Positions 1 to 4,881 of a stretch of 8,021 nucleotides of DNA are shown here, piece by piece. The stretch is from Conexivisphaera sp046536535 (GTDB lineage Archaea; Thermoproteota; Nitrososphaeria; Conexivisphaerales; Conexivisphaeraceae), in NCBI GenBank assembly GCA_046536535.1, contig JAWDMO010000060.1:1-8021 (forward strand), given 5' to 3'. Position numbers and translations under genes: made by a program. Under the pieces are notes generated by a model, which searched no databases, was not told the origin of the DNA, and saw nothing but the letters and a program-made list of their open reading frames with translations. Every line of letters starts with the position of its first letter. Position 1 is the first letter of the stretch.

Positions 1-162
1 GTCGTCAGTTGTCCGTTAGGACATAAACTGCACAGCGATTTAAACGGCGCATTGAACATCCTCAAAAAAGCAGTGAACGTAATGGTTTCAACAGTAAAGA
101 AGCCTCTATCTTTCATCGTGGATCACAACGGAGTAGCACCCGTAAAGGGGTGTAACCCTTGA
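1..162 (+). CDS. tnpB: TnpB (IS605 OrfB-like) RNA-guided nuclease, C-terminal part only
   Basis: The frame is open from base 1 to a TGA at 160-162 and gives the last 53 residues. The motif CPLGHKLHSDLNGALNIL matches the end of the TnpB/OrfB zinc-ribbon and RuvC-III region, where the Asp of SDLNGA is the third RuvC catalytic residue. The usual second CxxC knuckle is here C-x3-H (CPLGH), so His may replace one zinc ligand; I believe this variant occurs in archaeal homologues. The tail ends in VDHNGVAPVKGCNP. TnpB proteins cut DNA guided by an RNA made from the 3' end of their own gene and the element end. The visible part looks intact, but start, length and the other catalytic residues cannot be judged. 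Confidence 0.88.
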   Translation, partial: VVSCPLGHKLHSDLNGALNILKKAVNVMVSTVKKPLSFIVDHNGVAPVKGCNP

Positions 163-206
163 GACCTCGGGAACCCTCGCCCTTCACAGGGTGGGGAGGA
201 GGTCAG
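163..206 (+). ncRNA. Right-end hairpin, probable 3' scaffold of TnpB guide (omega) RNA
   Basis: Directly after the tnpB stop codon an outer stem GACCTC (163-168) pairs perfectly with GAGGTC (199-204). Inside it, 175-183 pairs with 188-196 over nine base pairs, two of them G-T, around a TCAC loop. In IS605-type elements the right-end hairpin is both the transposase recognition structure and the 3' end of the guide RNA scaffold; the RNA continues into flanking DNA, which acts as guide. The guide would then begin near 205-207. The structure is seen directly; transcription and exact ends are inferred. Confidence 0.6.
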
Positions 207-216
207 ATCTGTTTCA

Positions 217-230
217 CAATAAAAAAATAG
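217..230 (-). terminator. T-rich terminator of the RAM domain gene
   Basis: On the minus strand the sequence CTATTTTTTTATTG lies about 12 bases after the TGA of the RAM gene. Archaeal transcription commonly ends at such T tracts without needing a hairpin. It sits between two converging genes. Confidence 0.55.
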
Positions 231-241
231 AAGCCGGATCA

Positions 242-472
242 TCACTCGATGGCCAGCATCGTGAGGGTGGATCTCACGTGTGGGATCCTGCGTATCCTCC
301 ACGTTATTATATCCTTCAACTTCTCCTGGCTGTCTGCCTCTATCTTGATCATGGTATCGTAGACGCCGTAGACCCTGTGCGCCTCCTTTATCTCGGGTAT
401 CGCCTTCAACTCCTCGAGGACCTTGTCCTCCTTTCCGGGCTCCACGTTCAGCAACACGAACGCCAGCGGCAT
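242..472 (-). CDS. Stand-alone Lrp/AsnC-type ligand-binding (RAM) domain protein
   Basis: A 76-residue protein starting MPLAFVLLNVEPGKED and ending TLTMLAIE. It matches the C-terminal RAM (AsnC_trans_reg) domain of Lrp/AsnC regulators: beta-alpha-beta-beta-alpha-beta order, the GVYD turn (residues 36-39) after strand two, and the closing TLTM strand. There is no helix-turn-helix part, so it cannot bind DNA by itself in the usual way. Small RAM proteins bind amino acids or similar ligands and assemble into dimers and higher rings; some may modulate full-length Lrp proteins. I chose the ATG at 472 rather than an upstream ATG at 595 because the domain begins there and a TATA box lies about 28 bases upstream, giving a leaderless message. 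It converges on the IS element. The ligand is unknown. Confidence 0.85.
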   Translation of the reverse strand: MPLAFVLLNVEPGKEDKVLEELKAIPEIKEAHRVYGVYDTMIKIEADSQEKLKDIITWRIRRIPHVRSTLTMLAIE

Positions 473-496
473 ATCGATCAGTGGAGGACGACGATA

Positions 497-504
497 CATT
501 AAAA
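497..504 (-). promoter_or_regulatory. TATA box of the RAM domain gene
   Basis: TTTTAATG on the minus strand is centred about 28 bases before the ATG at 472, which predicts a transcript starting at or within two bases of the start codon. Confidence 0.5.
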
Positions 505-638
505 CATTTCTCCATAGTCCGGGGTGCTGGTCGGATAAGCCCAAATGGGCGGGCATCCCCCACCGGCCCCCATCTACATAGACGTACCCTTCCACTTCAA
601 CCCGGTGAGGGAACTGAATAGTTCGAGGCGGTCGGAAC

Positions 639-646
639 GCTTAAAC
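639..646 (+). promoter_or_regulatory. TATA box of the small zinc-site protein gene
   Basis: GCTTAAAC is centred about 29 bases before the ATG at 672, the usual spacing for a leaderless archaeal gene. Confidence 0.5.
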
Positions 647-647
647 G

Positions 648-670
648 GGTTATCCCAATAACCTTATTGG
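648..670 (+). promoter_or_regulatory. Two overlapping palindromes at the transcription start: candidate operator
   Basis: GGTTAT-CCCA-ATAACC (648-663) is a perfect 6-bp inverted repeat. CCAATAA-CC-TTATTGG (655-670) is a perfect 7-bp inverted repeat that shares the ATAACC arm. They fill the gap between the TATA box and the ATG at 672, so a bound protein would block RNA polymerase. They are AT-richer than the surrounding DNA, which makes chance less likely. The regulator is unknown. Confidence 0.5.
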
Positions 671-671
671 T

Positions 672-1112
672 ATGTCGGGCACCGAGCGGAGGCGCATGCG
701 GCCGCGGTCGGAGCCGAGGCCTATCTGCCCCAGGTGCGGGAGGGGGTACTCACACCTGGAGACGAGGCGCGTCGGGGGGAGGGAATACCTCTACGCCGTG
801 CACGAATCCCGGGCCGGGGGGCAGAGGACGCGGAGCTTCTGCTACTTAGGACCAAAGGACGGTTACGCCGCGGGGCTGGTGGCGCACTCCTGGAGGGGGG
901 CGCCGTGGCTCGCGCTCAGCGCGATGGGCGCGACCCGGGAGGAGGAGTTCCGCCGCCGCCTGGAGTACCTCGGGGAGGTCGTCCGGGCCGCCCTGGACGC
1001 GGCCGCCACCGAGGAGGACCTGGGCGGGATCCTGAGGGCCCTGGATGATGCGCGGCACACGATCGAGGCGCGCCTGGCGGAGGCCCGCGCCGCCCGGCGG
1101 AATTCCCCGTGA
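672..1112 (+). CDS. Uncharacterised small archaeal protein with a putative zinc site
   Basis: A 146-residue basic protein I cannot name. Residues 19-61 hold a compact block: CPRCG (19-23), GY, a GG turn, EYLYAVHES with His44, then CYLGP with Cys57. One CxxC plus His44 and Cys57 could bind one zinc ion. The pattern C..CG..GY....Y.YAVH...CYLGP resembles short conserved archaeal proteins of unknown function, as far as I can recall. Residues 85-146 are predicted helical and charged (EEEFRRRLEYL, DDARHTIEARLAEARAARR), possibly a coiled coil. The N-terminus is rich in arginine, so nucleic acid binding is possible. The ATG at 672 fits a leaderless start from the TATA box at 639-646. It stands alone, with possible control by the palindromes just before it. 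Confidence 0.7.
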   Translation: MSGTERRRMRPRSEPRPICPRCGRGYSHLETRRVGGREYLYAVHESRAGGQRTRSFCYLGPKDGYAAGLVAHSWRGAPWLALSAMGATREEEFRRRLEYLGEVVRAALDAAATEEDLGGILRALDDARHTIEARLAEARAARRNSP

Positions 1113-1208
1113 ATTCAGGGTTAAGGCTCCAGGCGATTGCATCCATAGGGCGCTCCCCGATGAGGACCTCGGCGCCTCCCGCCCGAGGCCGCGGATGGCT
1201 GCCGCCCG

Positions 1209-1261
1209 TCCCCGCGCCATCATTCCGTCCATCCGATCATCGATCGCATCGAGCGCGGGGA
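1209..1261. repeat. Perfect 9-bp inverted repeat in the non-coding gap before tRNA-Met
   Basis: TCCCCGCGC (1209-1217) pairs with GCGCGGGGA (1253-1261), enclosing 35 bases. A second, smaller inverted repeat CCTCGG/CCGAGG lies at 1167-1172 and 1183-1188. The gap 1113-1331 has no convincing gene. The repeats may mark a structured RNA or simply reflect high GC content. Confidence 0.35.
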
Positions 1262-1331
1262 TCTGCACTGCCTGGGAGATAGCCACCGCGCACTCGCTAT
1301 CGTATTATCCGACCAGCATCCGACCAAAAAG

Positions 1332-1339
1332 CTTAGATA
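1332..1339 (+). promoter_or_regulatory. TATA box of tRNA-Met
   Basis: CTTAGATA, preceded by the A-rich run CCAAAAA as a possible BRE, is centred 27 bases before the first base of the tRNA at 1363. The sequence is the most AT-rich in this region. Confidence 0.55.
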
Positions 1340-1362
1340 ACGAAGGGATCCGCCGCGATTAC

Positions 1363-1451
1363 GCCGGGGTAGCTCAGCTGGTCAGAGCGCCAGGCTCTTC
1401 CGGGCGAGACTCATAATCTGGAGGTCGTGGGTTCAAACCCCATCCCCGGCA
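1363..1451 (+). tRNA. tRNA-Met (anticodon CAU, elongator type) with a 15-base intron
   Basis: The acceptor stem is GCCGGGG (1363-1369) with CCCCGGC (1444-1450) and discriminator A1451; CCA is not encoded. The D stem is GCTC/GAGC (1372-1375, 1385-1388). The T arm is GTGGG-TTCAAAC-CCCAT (1427-1443) with one G-T pair. The anticodon loop CTCATAA (1410-1416) holds CAT at 1412-1414. The 5' half of the anticodon stem is interrupted; removing 1394-1408 restores a perfect CCAGA/TCTGG stem and a 74-base mature tRNA. Initiator tRNAs of archaea normally have three G-C pairs at the base of the anticodon stem; here those pairs are A-T, C-G and T-A, so the elongator role fits better. AUA decoding by a modified CAU is a less likely alternative. 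Confidence 0.92.
1394..1408 (+). other. Non-canonical tRNA intron (position 30/31)
   Basis: A bulge-helix-bulge can be drawn: outer helix GAG (1385-1387) with CTC (1410-1412), central 4-bp helix CGCC (1388-1391) with GGCG (1403-1406), and 3-base bulges AGG (1392-1394) and AGA (1407-1409). Cutting after the second base of each bulge, as the archaeal splicing endonuclease does, releases exactly 1394-1408. The inner helix is almost absent (one possible C-G pair), so this is a relaxed motif of the kind cut by endonucleases with broad specificity. Confidence 0.75.
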
Positions 1452-1542
1452 GCTCGATCCGCGGCTCAGGCGATCCCCTACGGTTGTCCCAGATGCATCT
1501 GCTCGACGGGTGACATCCCCCGCTCCGCGCTAAGGGATTGGG

Positions 1543-1553
1543 GATATAATTTA
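1543..1553 (+). promoter_or_regulatory. TATA box of the MFS transporter gene
   Basis: GATATAATTTA is centred about 32 bases before the TTG at 1580, predicting a leader of only a few bases. A perfect inverted repeat, GGGCGG (1560-1565) and CCGCCC (1573-1578), lies between it and the start codon. Confidence 0.55.
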
Positions 1554-1579
1554 TCCGTTGGGCGGACCCCACCCGCCCG

Positions 1580-2767
1580 TTGGATCCGCGGGCGAGGTCG
1601 GTCGGAGGATACGTGAGGATTCTGGCGATAATAGTCACCATAACGTTCGCGTTCAGGGCGACCAACAGCATGCTATCGCCCACGATGTCGCTTATAGCGA
1701 AGGACATGGGGTTCAGCGCGTCGGAGATAGGGGTACTCGCCCTGGCGTTCATGGGGTCCACGTTCATCTCCAGCGCGTTCATCAACGCGAGGCTGCGCTC
1801 CAGGAGGCGCAGGGCGTTCTTCATGGCGGCGTCCTGGGCCTATTCGCTGGTGTTTCCGTTCTTCTACTTCGCCGGGCCGCTGACCATCTGGGTACTGGCG
1901 GCGCTGGGCGGATTCTCGCTCGGGTTCGTGATGCCGAACCTCATGACGGCCGCCGGCGGCGTCGGCCGCGACAGGAGGTCCGTGGAGAGGGCGCTGGCGC
2001 TCTACACACTGGCGCTGAGCGCATCGCTCATGATCAGCCCCTCGCTGGAGGGCGCGATCCTAAGGGTGTTCACGCTGAGGCAGGCGTTTCTACTCTTCGA
2101 GCCGATAGCGTTGCTCGTGGGGGCGCTCTCGCCGCTCCTGCCGTTTCCGGAGGAGGGCTCCGCGCGCGGCGCCCCGCCCACCCGGGGGATACTGAGGAGC
2201 CCCGGCTTCGCGGTCGCGTTCCTCAACCAGCTGGCGTATCAGATACCGTTCGCGTTCATAGTGACGTTCTCCAGCATCTACGCGGTGCAGCGTTTTTCGG
2301 CGACCAACTCACTGGCGATCCTCCTCTACGTGGCATTCTACACCACGTCGTTCGCGACCAGGCTGGCCCTGACCGCGCGCCCGCCGGAGAACCTGCCGGC
2401 GCTCATGATACTGGCCGCCGCGGCGACGCTGGTGGGACTCATCACGGCGTGGGCCGCGCCGTCGGCCGCGCTGTACGCGGTGGCGCTGGCCATCCTCGGG
2501 ATACCGCACGGGCTGACGTACACGCTCAGCATGATATCGCTCTCCAGGGCGTTCGATATGAAGACCAGGAACGCGGCCAACAGCTATTTCTCCTCCACCA
2601 TGATGCTGATAGGCGCATTTCTACCGGCCGCCCTGGGCGCGCTGGCCGACTTCGTCGGCCTCAGGGGCGCGCTGCTGGCGCTCGTGCTGCCGGTGGCCGG
2701 GGTGTTCGCGGCGACGCTGGCGCTGGCCAGGCGCCTGCCGGTCCTCTCGGGGATCCACGACCGATGA
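1580..2767 (+). CDS. Major facilitator superfamily (MFS) transporter, substrate unknown
   Basis: A 395-residue membrane protein with about twelve hydrophobic segments in two halves, split by a hydrophilic linker around residues 190-205 (FPEEGSARGAPPTRG). The basic loop after the second segment (ARLRSRRRR, about 70-78) sits where MFS motif A lies, but the motif's acidic residue and glycines are missing. Segment one starts near residue 13 without a cleavable signal. Small solutes or drugs driven by ion gradients are typical substrates of the family; nothing here shows which. I use the TTG at 1580 because of the TATA box; a GTG at 1613 is an alternative that would remove 11 residues and leave the first membrane segment intact. 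It stands alone on the plus strand, and its last 147 bases overlap the open frame of the convergent DP2-like gene. Confidence 0.83.
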   Translation: MDPRARSVGGYVRILAIIVTITFAFRATNSMLSPTMSLIAKDMGFSASEIGVLALAFMGSTFISSAFINARLRSRRRRAFFMAASWAYSLVFPFFYFAGPLTIWVLAALGGFSLGFVMPNLMTAAGGVGRDRRSVERALALYTLALSASLMISPSLEGAILRVFTLRQAFLLFEPIALLVGALSPLLPFPEEGSARGAPPTRGILRSPGFAVAFLNQLAYQIPFAFIVTFSSIYAVQRFSATNSLAILLYVAFYTTSFATRLALTARPPENLPALMILAAAATLVGLITAWAAPSAALYAVALAILGIPHGLTYTLSMISLSRAFDMKTRNAANSYFSSTMMLIGAFLPAALGALADFVGLRGALLALVLPVAGVFAATLALARRLPVLSGIHDR

Positions 2768-4879
2768 TGGCGCCGCGGCCGGCGCGCATCGGACGAAGTC
2801 CGTCAGGCGCGACTGCTTTTCCCGGTTCACGAGGCGATCCACGGTGATGGACGCGGCCGGGCTGCAGATCTTATTCACGGCCTCCGCTAGCGAGCGGAGG
2901 GCATCTAGGTCCACCTTGCCCACCGCCTGCCGCAGCTTTCCGCCGCAGTAGGGGCAGGTGCCCGACATCGTGGATCTCCTGAGCCGCCTGCCGCAGTTAT
3001 CGCAGATCACCTCCGATGACGCGTAGAGCCGCACGAGGTCCTCCAGCGCCGTCCTCAGCTCCGTGCAGACGCCGCCCAACTCGCGGGAACCGAGGGACGA
3101 CAGCACGGCGACGTTCCGCTCCAGCGCGCGCTCGAGCTCCACGCGCTCGTCCGCCCCGGGGGCGATGTTCGATTCCATGAATACCATGCCTCCGGGGACG
3201 TCGCCCCCGGCATCGGAGCCGCACTCGACGACGTCGTTGGGCGTCCCCCATCCGCACCTGTCGATCCGGGCGTCCCTCAGCTCAGGCGACGCGTTCCACG
3301 CGAGGTCGAACGGGAGTATCAGCGACACCTGGCCCCGCGGAAGCATCGGCCCGGAGAACCCGATTGGCGCGTCCACGAACCCCGAGACCCTGGCGACGTA
3401 TCCGATGCTCCCGCCGCGCGGCAGCACGATGACGTCCAGCCCCCTCAGGTCCCGGTAGTTGGAGAGGTTGTACGGCGGTTTGTGCGAGAAGGCCTTGGCC
3501 GCCACCTCGTCGACGAACCTGCTGATCTCGAACAGGACCCTGGCGGATTTGAACGGAAGCAGCAGCGAGCAGCCCCCCAGCCCCGCGGCGCCGAGGAGCA
3601 CCGCGGCCGAGCGCGTGGTGCCGTCGCAGCAGACCTTCAGCCCGTATCTGGCGCGCAGGACCCCCTTCATGAGGTCCTCGTACGCCCCGCCCGGGAAGTC
3701 GGCCTCGCCGGTTATCCCCTCCGCCCTCCGGAAGCGCGAGATCTCCCTGCTGAAGTTCACCCGAAACCTCCTGAGGCGCGTCGTCGGGGTGCCGCATTTT
3801 TCGCAGATATCCGATTTCGTGGCGTTCCTGCAGGAGGGGCATATCCTGACGGGCTCGGTTATCCCCCCGCAGGAGGGACATCTCACGGAATACGTCAGGG
3901 TGCCGCATACGGGACATGCCCTTGCGTTCAGATCCACGTACTCGTCGTCGACCTCCGGAAAGAGCGCGTGGACGCCGATGGACGGATTGACGTTGTACGC
4001 GCCCGGGCGTATGCGGACCACGGAGGGCCCGTCCTCCATGGCGTGCGCGAACGGATCGGAGCAGTCGAGCGCGAGGCCGCCCAGCGACCGGAATCCCTCC
4101 GCGCCGCCCTCCGGCTTCGGGAGATCCCTGAGCAGCAGCGCCCGCCTCCTGGCGACCGTCCCCGACACGAGCTCCACCACATCGCCGGATCCCACCAGGT
4201 AATTCATCGCCTTCGGAAACTCGTCGCTGAACATCACGGCGCCCTTCACGCCTGAGTCCACGCACGAGGTAGAGAACGCCCAGCCCGGCAGCGATATGCG
4301 GATGGCCGGCGCGCGGCGGTTCCTCAGCGCTCCGCAGAGGAACTTGGCTAGCCCGTATCCGTTGCGCGCGTCCGCCTCCAGCTTGAACCGGATGGACCTC
4401 AGGAGGCGCTCCAGCGCCGCGCGGTCGAGGCTCCCGCATACGAGGAGCGCGAACCTGGCGACCTCGTCCACGTACTCCGGCCCCGCGGACCACTTGAGGC
4501 CCATCCCGTCCGCCAGCGCGTTCATGTAGCGTATGAAGCGCATGAGCGCACCGCGGGGGATCCTCGGGGAGGACGGGGAGACGCGGACCGTCAGGGCGCC
4601 GCCCCGATCGTCTATCCCGGCCACCACTGCGCGCGGATCCAGCGAGAAGTTCGACGCCAGCGCCACGGACGAGTACGCGTACTCGAGCAGGCTCAGCGAA
4701 CCGTGGAGCGCCTTCCCGACGAGCGCGTCGACTGCGCCGCCCGGGGGCAGGTCCACCACATCCCTCGCCCGGAACGGGAGGATCTCGGCCCTCCGGCCGT
4801 ACACGTCCGGGATCAGCGGCGCCGCTGGGTCCAGCTTCCTCCTGATCCCCACGACGTCGTCCGGGATTTCCAGCGGCAT
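2621..4879 (-). CDS. Inactivated DP2-like protein (paralogue of archaeal DNA polymerase D large subunit)
   Basis: The 752-codon frame follows DP2 in order but is much shorter (DP2 is usually 1100-1300 residues). A degenerate counterpart of DP2's GPIRSAGGT block lies near residues 101-111, followed by EYVDEVARF. Residues 284-372 match the DP2 zinc region, with CxxC at 322/325, 334/337, 347/350 and 359/362, then LMKGVLRARYGLKV (DP2: LEKGILRAK). Residues 450-529 match the polymerase core: ISRFVDE, PPYN, then GYVARVSGFVDAPIGF. The conserved AKRRNxDGDED stretch with the two catalytic Asp residues should follow, but only a short GPMLPRGQ link is present. A C-terminal zinc site (626/629, 642/645) and a PIP-like QSRLTDFV (689-696) remain. 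The last 56 residues read antisense to the MFS gene and look non-functional. It is third in an operon, two bases after GGGP synthase. Homology is inferred from memory of the family. Polymerase activity is not expected; a scaffold role is a guess. Confidence 0.78.
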   Translation of the reverse strand: MPLEIPDDVVGIRRKLDPAAPLIPDVYGRRAEILPFRARDVVDLPPGGAVDALVGKALHGSLSLLEYAYSSVALASNFSLDPRAVVAGIDDRGGALTVRVSPSSPRIPRGALMRFIRYMNALADGMGLKWSAGPEYVDEVARFALLVCGSLDRAALERLLRSIRFKLEADARNGYGLAKFLCGALRNRRAPAIRISLPGWAFSTSCVDSGVKGAVMFSDEFPKAMNYLVGSGDVVELVSGTVARRRALLLRDLPKPEGGAEGFRSLGGLALDCSDPFAHAMEDGPSVVRIRPGAYNVNPSIGVHALFPEVDDEYVDLNARACPVCGTLTYSVRCPSCGGITEPVRICPSCRNATKSDICEKCGTPTTRLRRFRVNFSREISRFRRAEGITGEADFPGGAYEDLMKGVLRARYGLKVCCDGTTRSAAVLLGAAGLGGCSLLLPFKSARVLFEISRFVDEVAAKAFSHKPPYNLSNYRDLRGLDVIVLPRGGSIGYVARVSGFVDAPIGFSGPMLPRGQVSLILPFDLAWNASPELRDARIDRCGWGTPNDVVECGSDAGGDVPGGMVFMESNIAPGADERVELERALERNVAVLSSLGSRELGGVCTELRTALEDLVRLYASSEVICDNCGRRLRRSTMSGTCPYCGGKLRQAVGKVDLDALRSLAEAVNKICSPAASITVDRLVNREKQSRLTDFVRCAPAAAPSSVVDPREDRQAPGQRQRRREHPGHRQHERQQRAPEADEVGQRAQGGR

Positions 4880-4881
4880 TC

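Larger units (their letters stand above)
1..206 (+). mobile_element. Right end of an IS200/IS605-type (TnpB-carrying) insertion element
   Basis: The segment holds the last 53 codons of a TnpB-like protein followed at once by a two-part terminal hairpin, the usual layout of the right end of IS605/IS1341-type elements. The left part lies outside the window. I place the right boundary near base 206, just after the hairpin, because the sequence then turns AT-rich and serves as the terminator region of the next, convergent gene. The exact boundary is an inference. No terminal inverted repeats or target duplication are expected in this family. Confidence 0.75.

Noticed and set aside
846..1286. Minus-strand and plus-strand open frames reaching into the gap 1113-1362
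   Set aside because: They are continuations of antisense frames with no motif, promoter or ribosome binding site.
1363..1451. Reading the tRNA as Lys (anticodon CTT) with an intron at the canonical 37/38 site
   Set aside because: It would put C at position 37, and the 3' half CTCATAATC is typical of tRNA-Met. Splicing at 30/31 gives a perfect stem and proper bulges.
2621..2815. A frameshift at the end of the DP2-like gene
   Set aside because: No alternative frame offers a stop close to the PIP-like tail; the nearest is at 2661. Loss of a stop by one base change explains it more simply.
1558..2847. A 429-codon plus-strand open frame overlapping the MFS gene
   Set aside because: It is a shadow of the MFS frame in GC-rich DNA: Arg/Gly/His-rich with no domain pattern, while the other frame gives clear membrane segments.
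3282..4493. A 403-codon minus-strand open frame and long plus-strand frames within the DP2-like gene
   Set aside because: All lack recognisable motifs. The chosen frame carries six CxxC pairs and DP2 landmarks and joins the operon.
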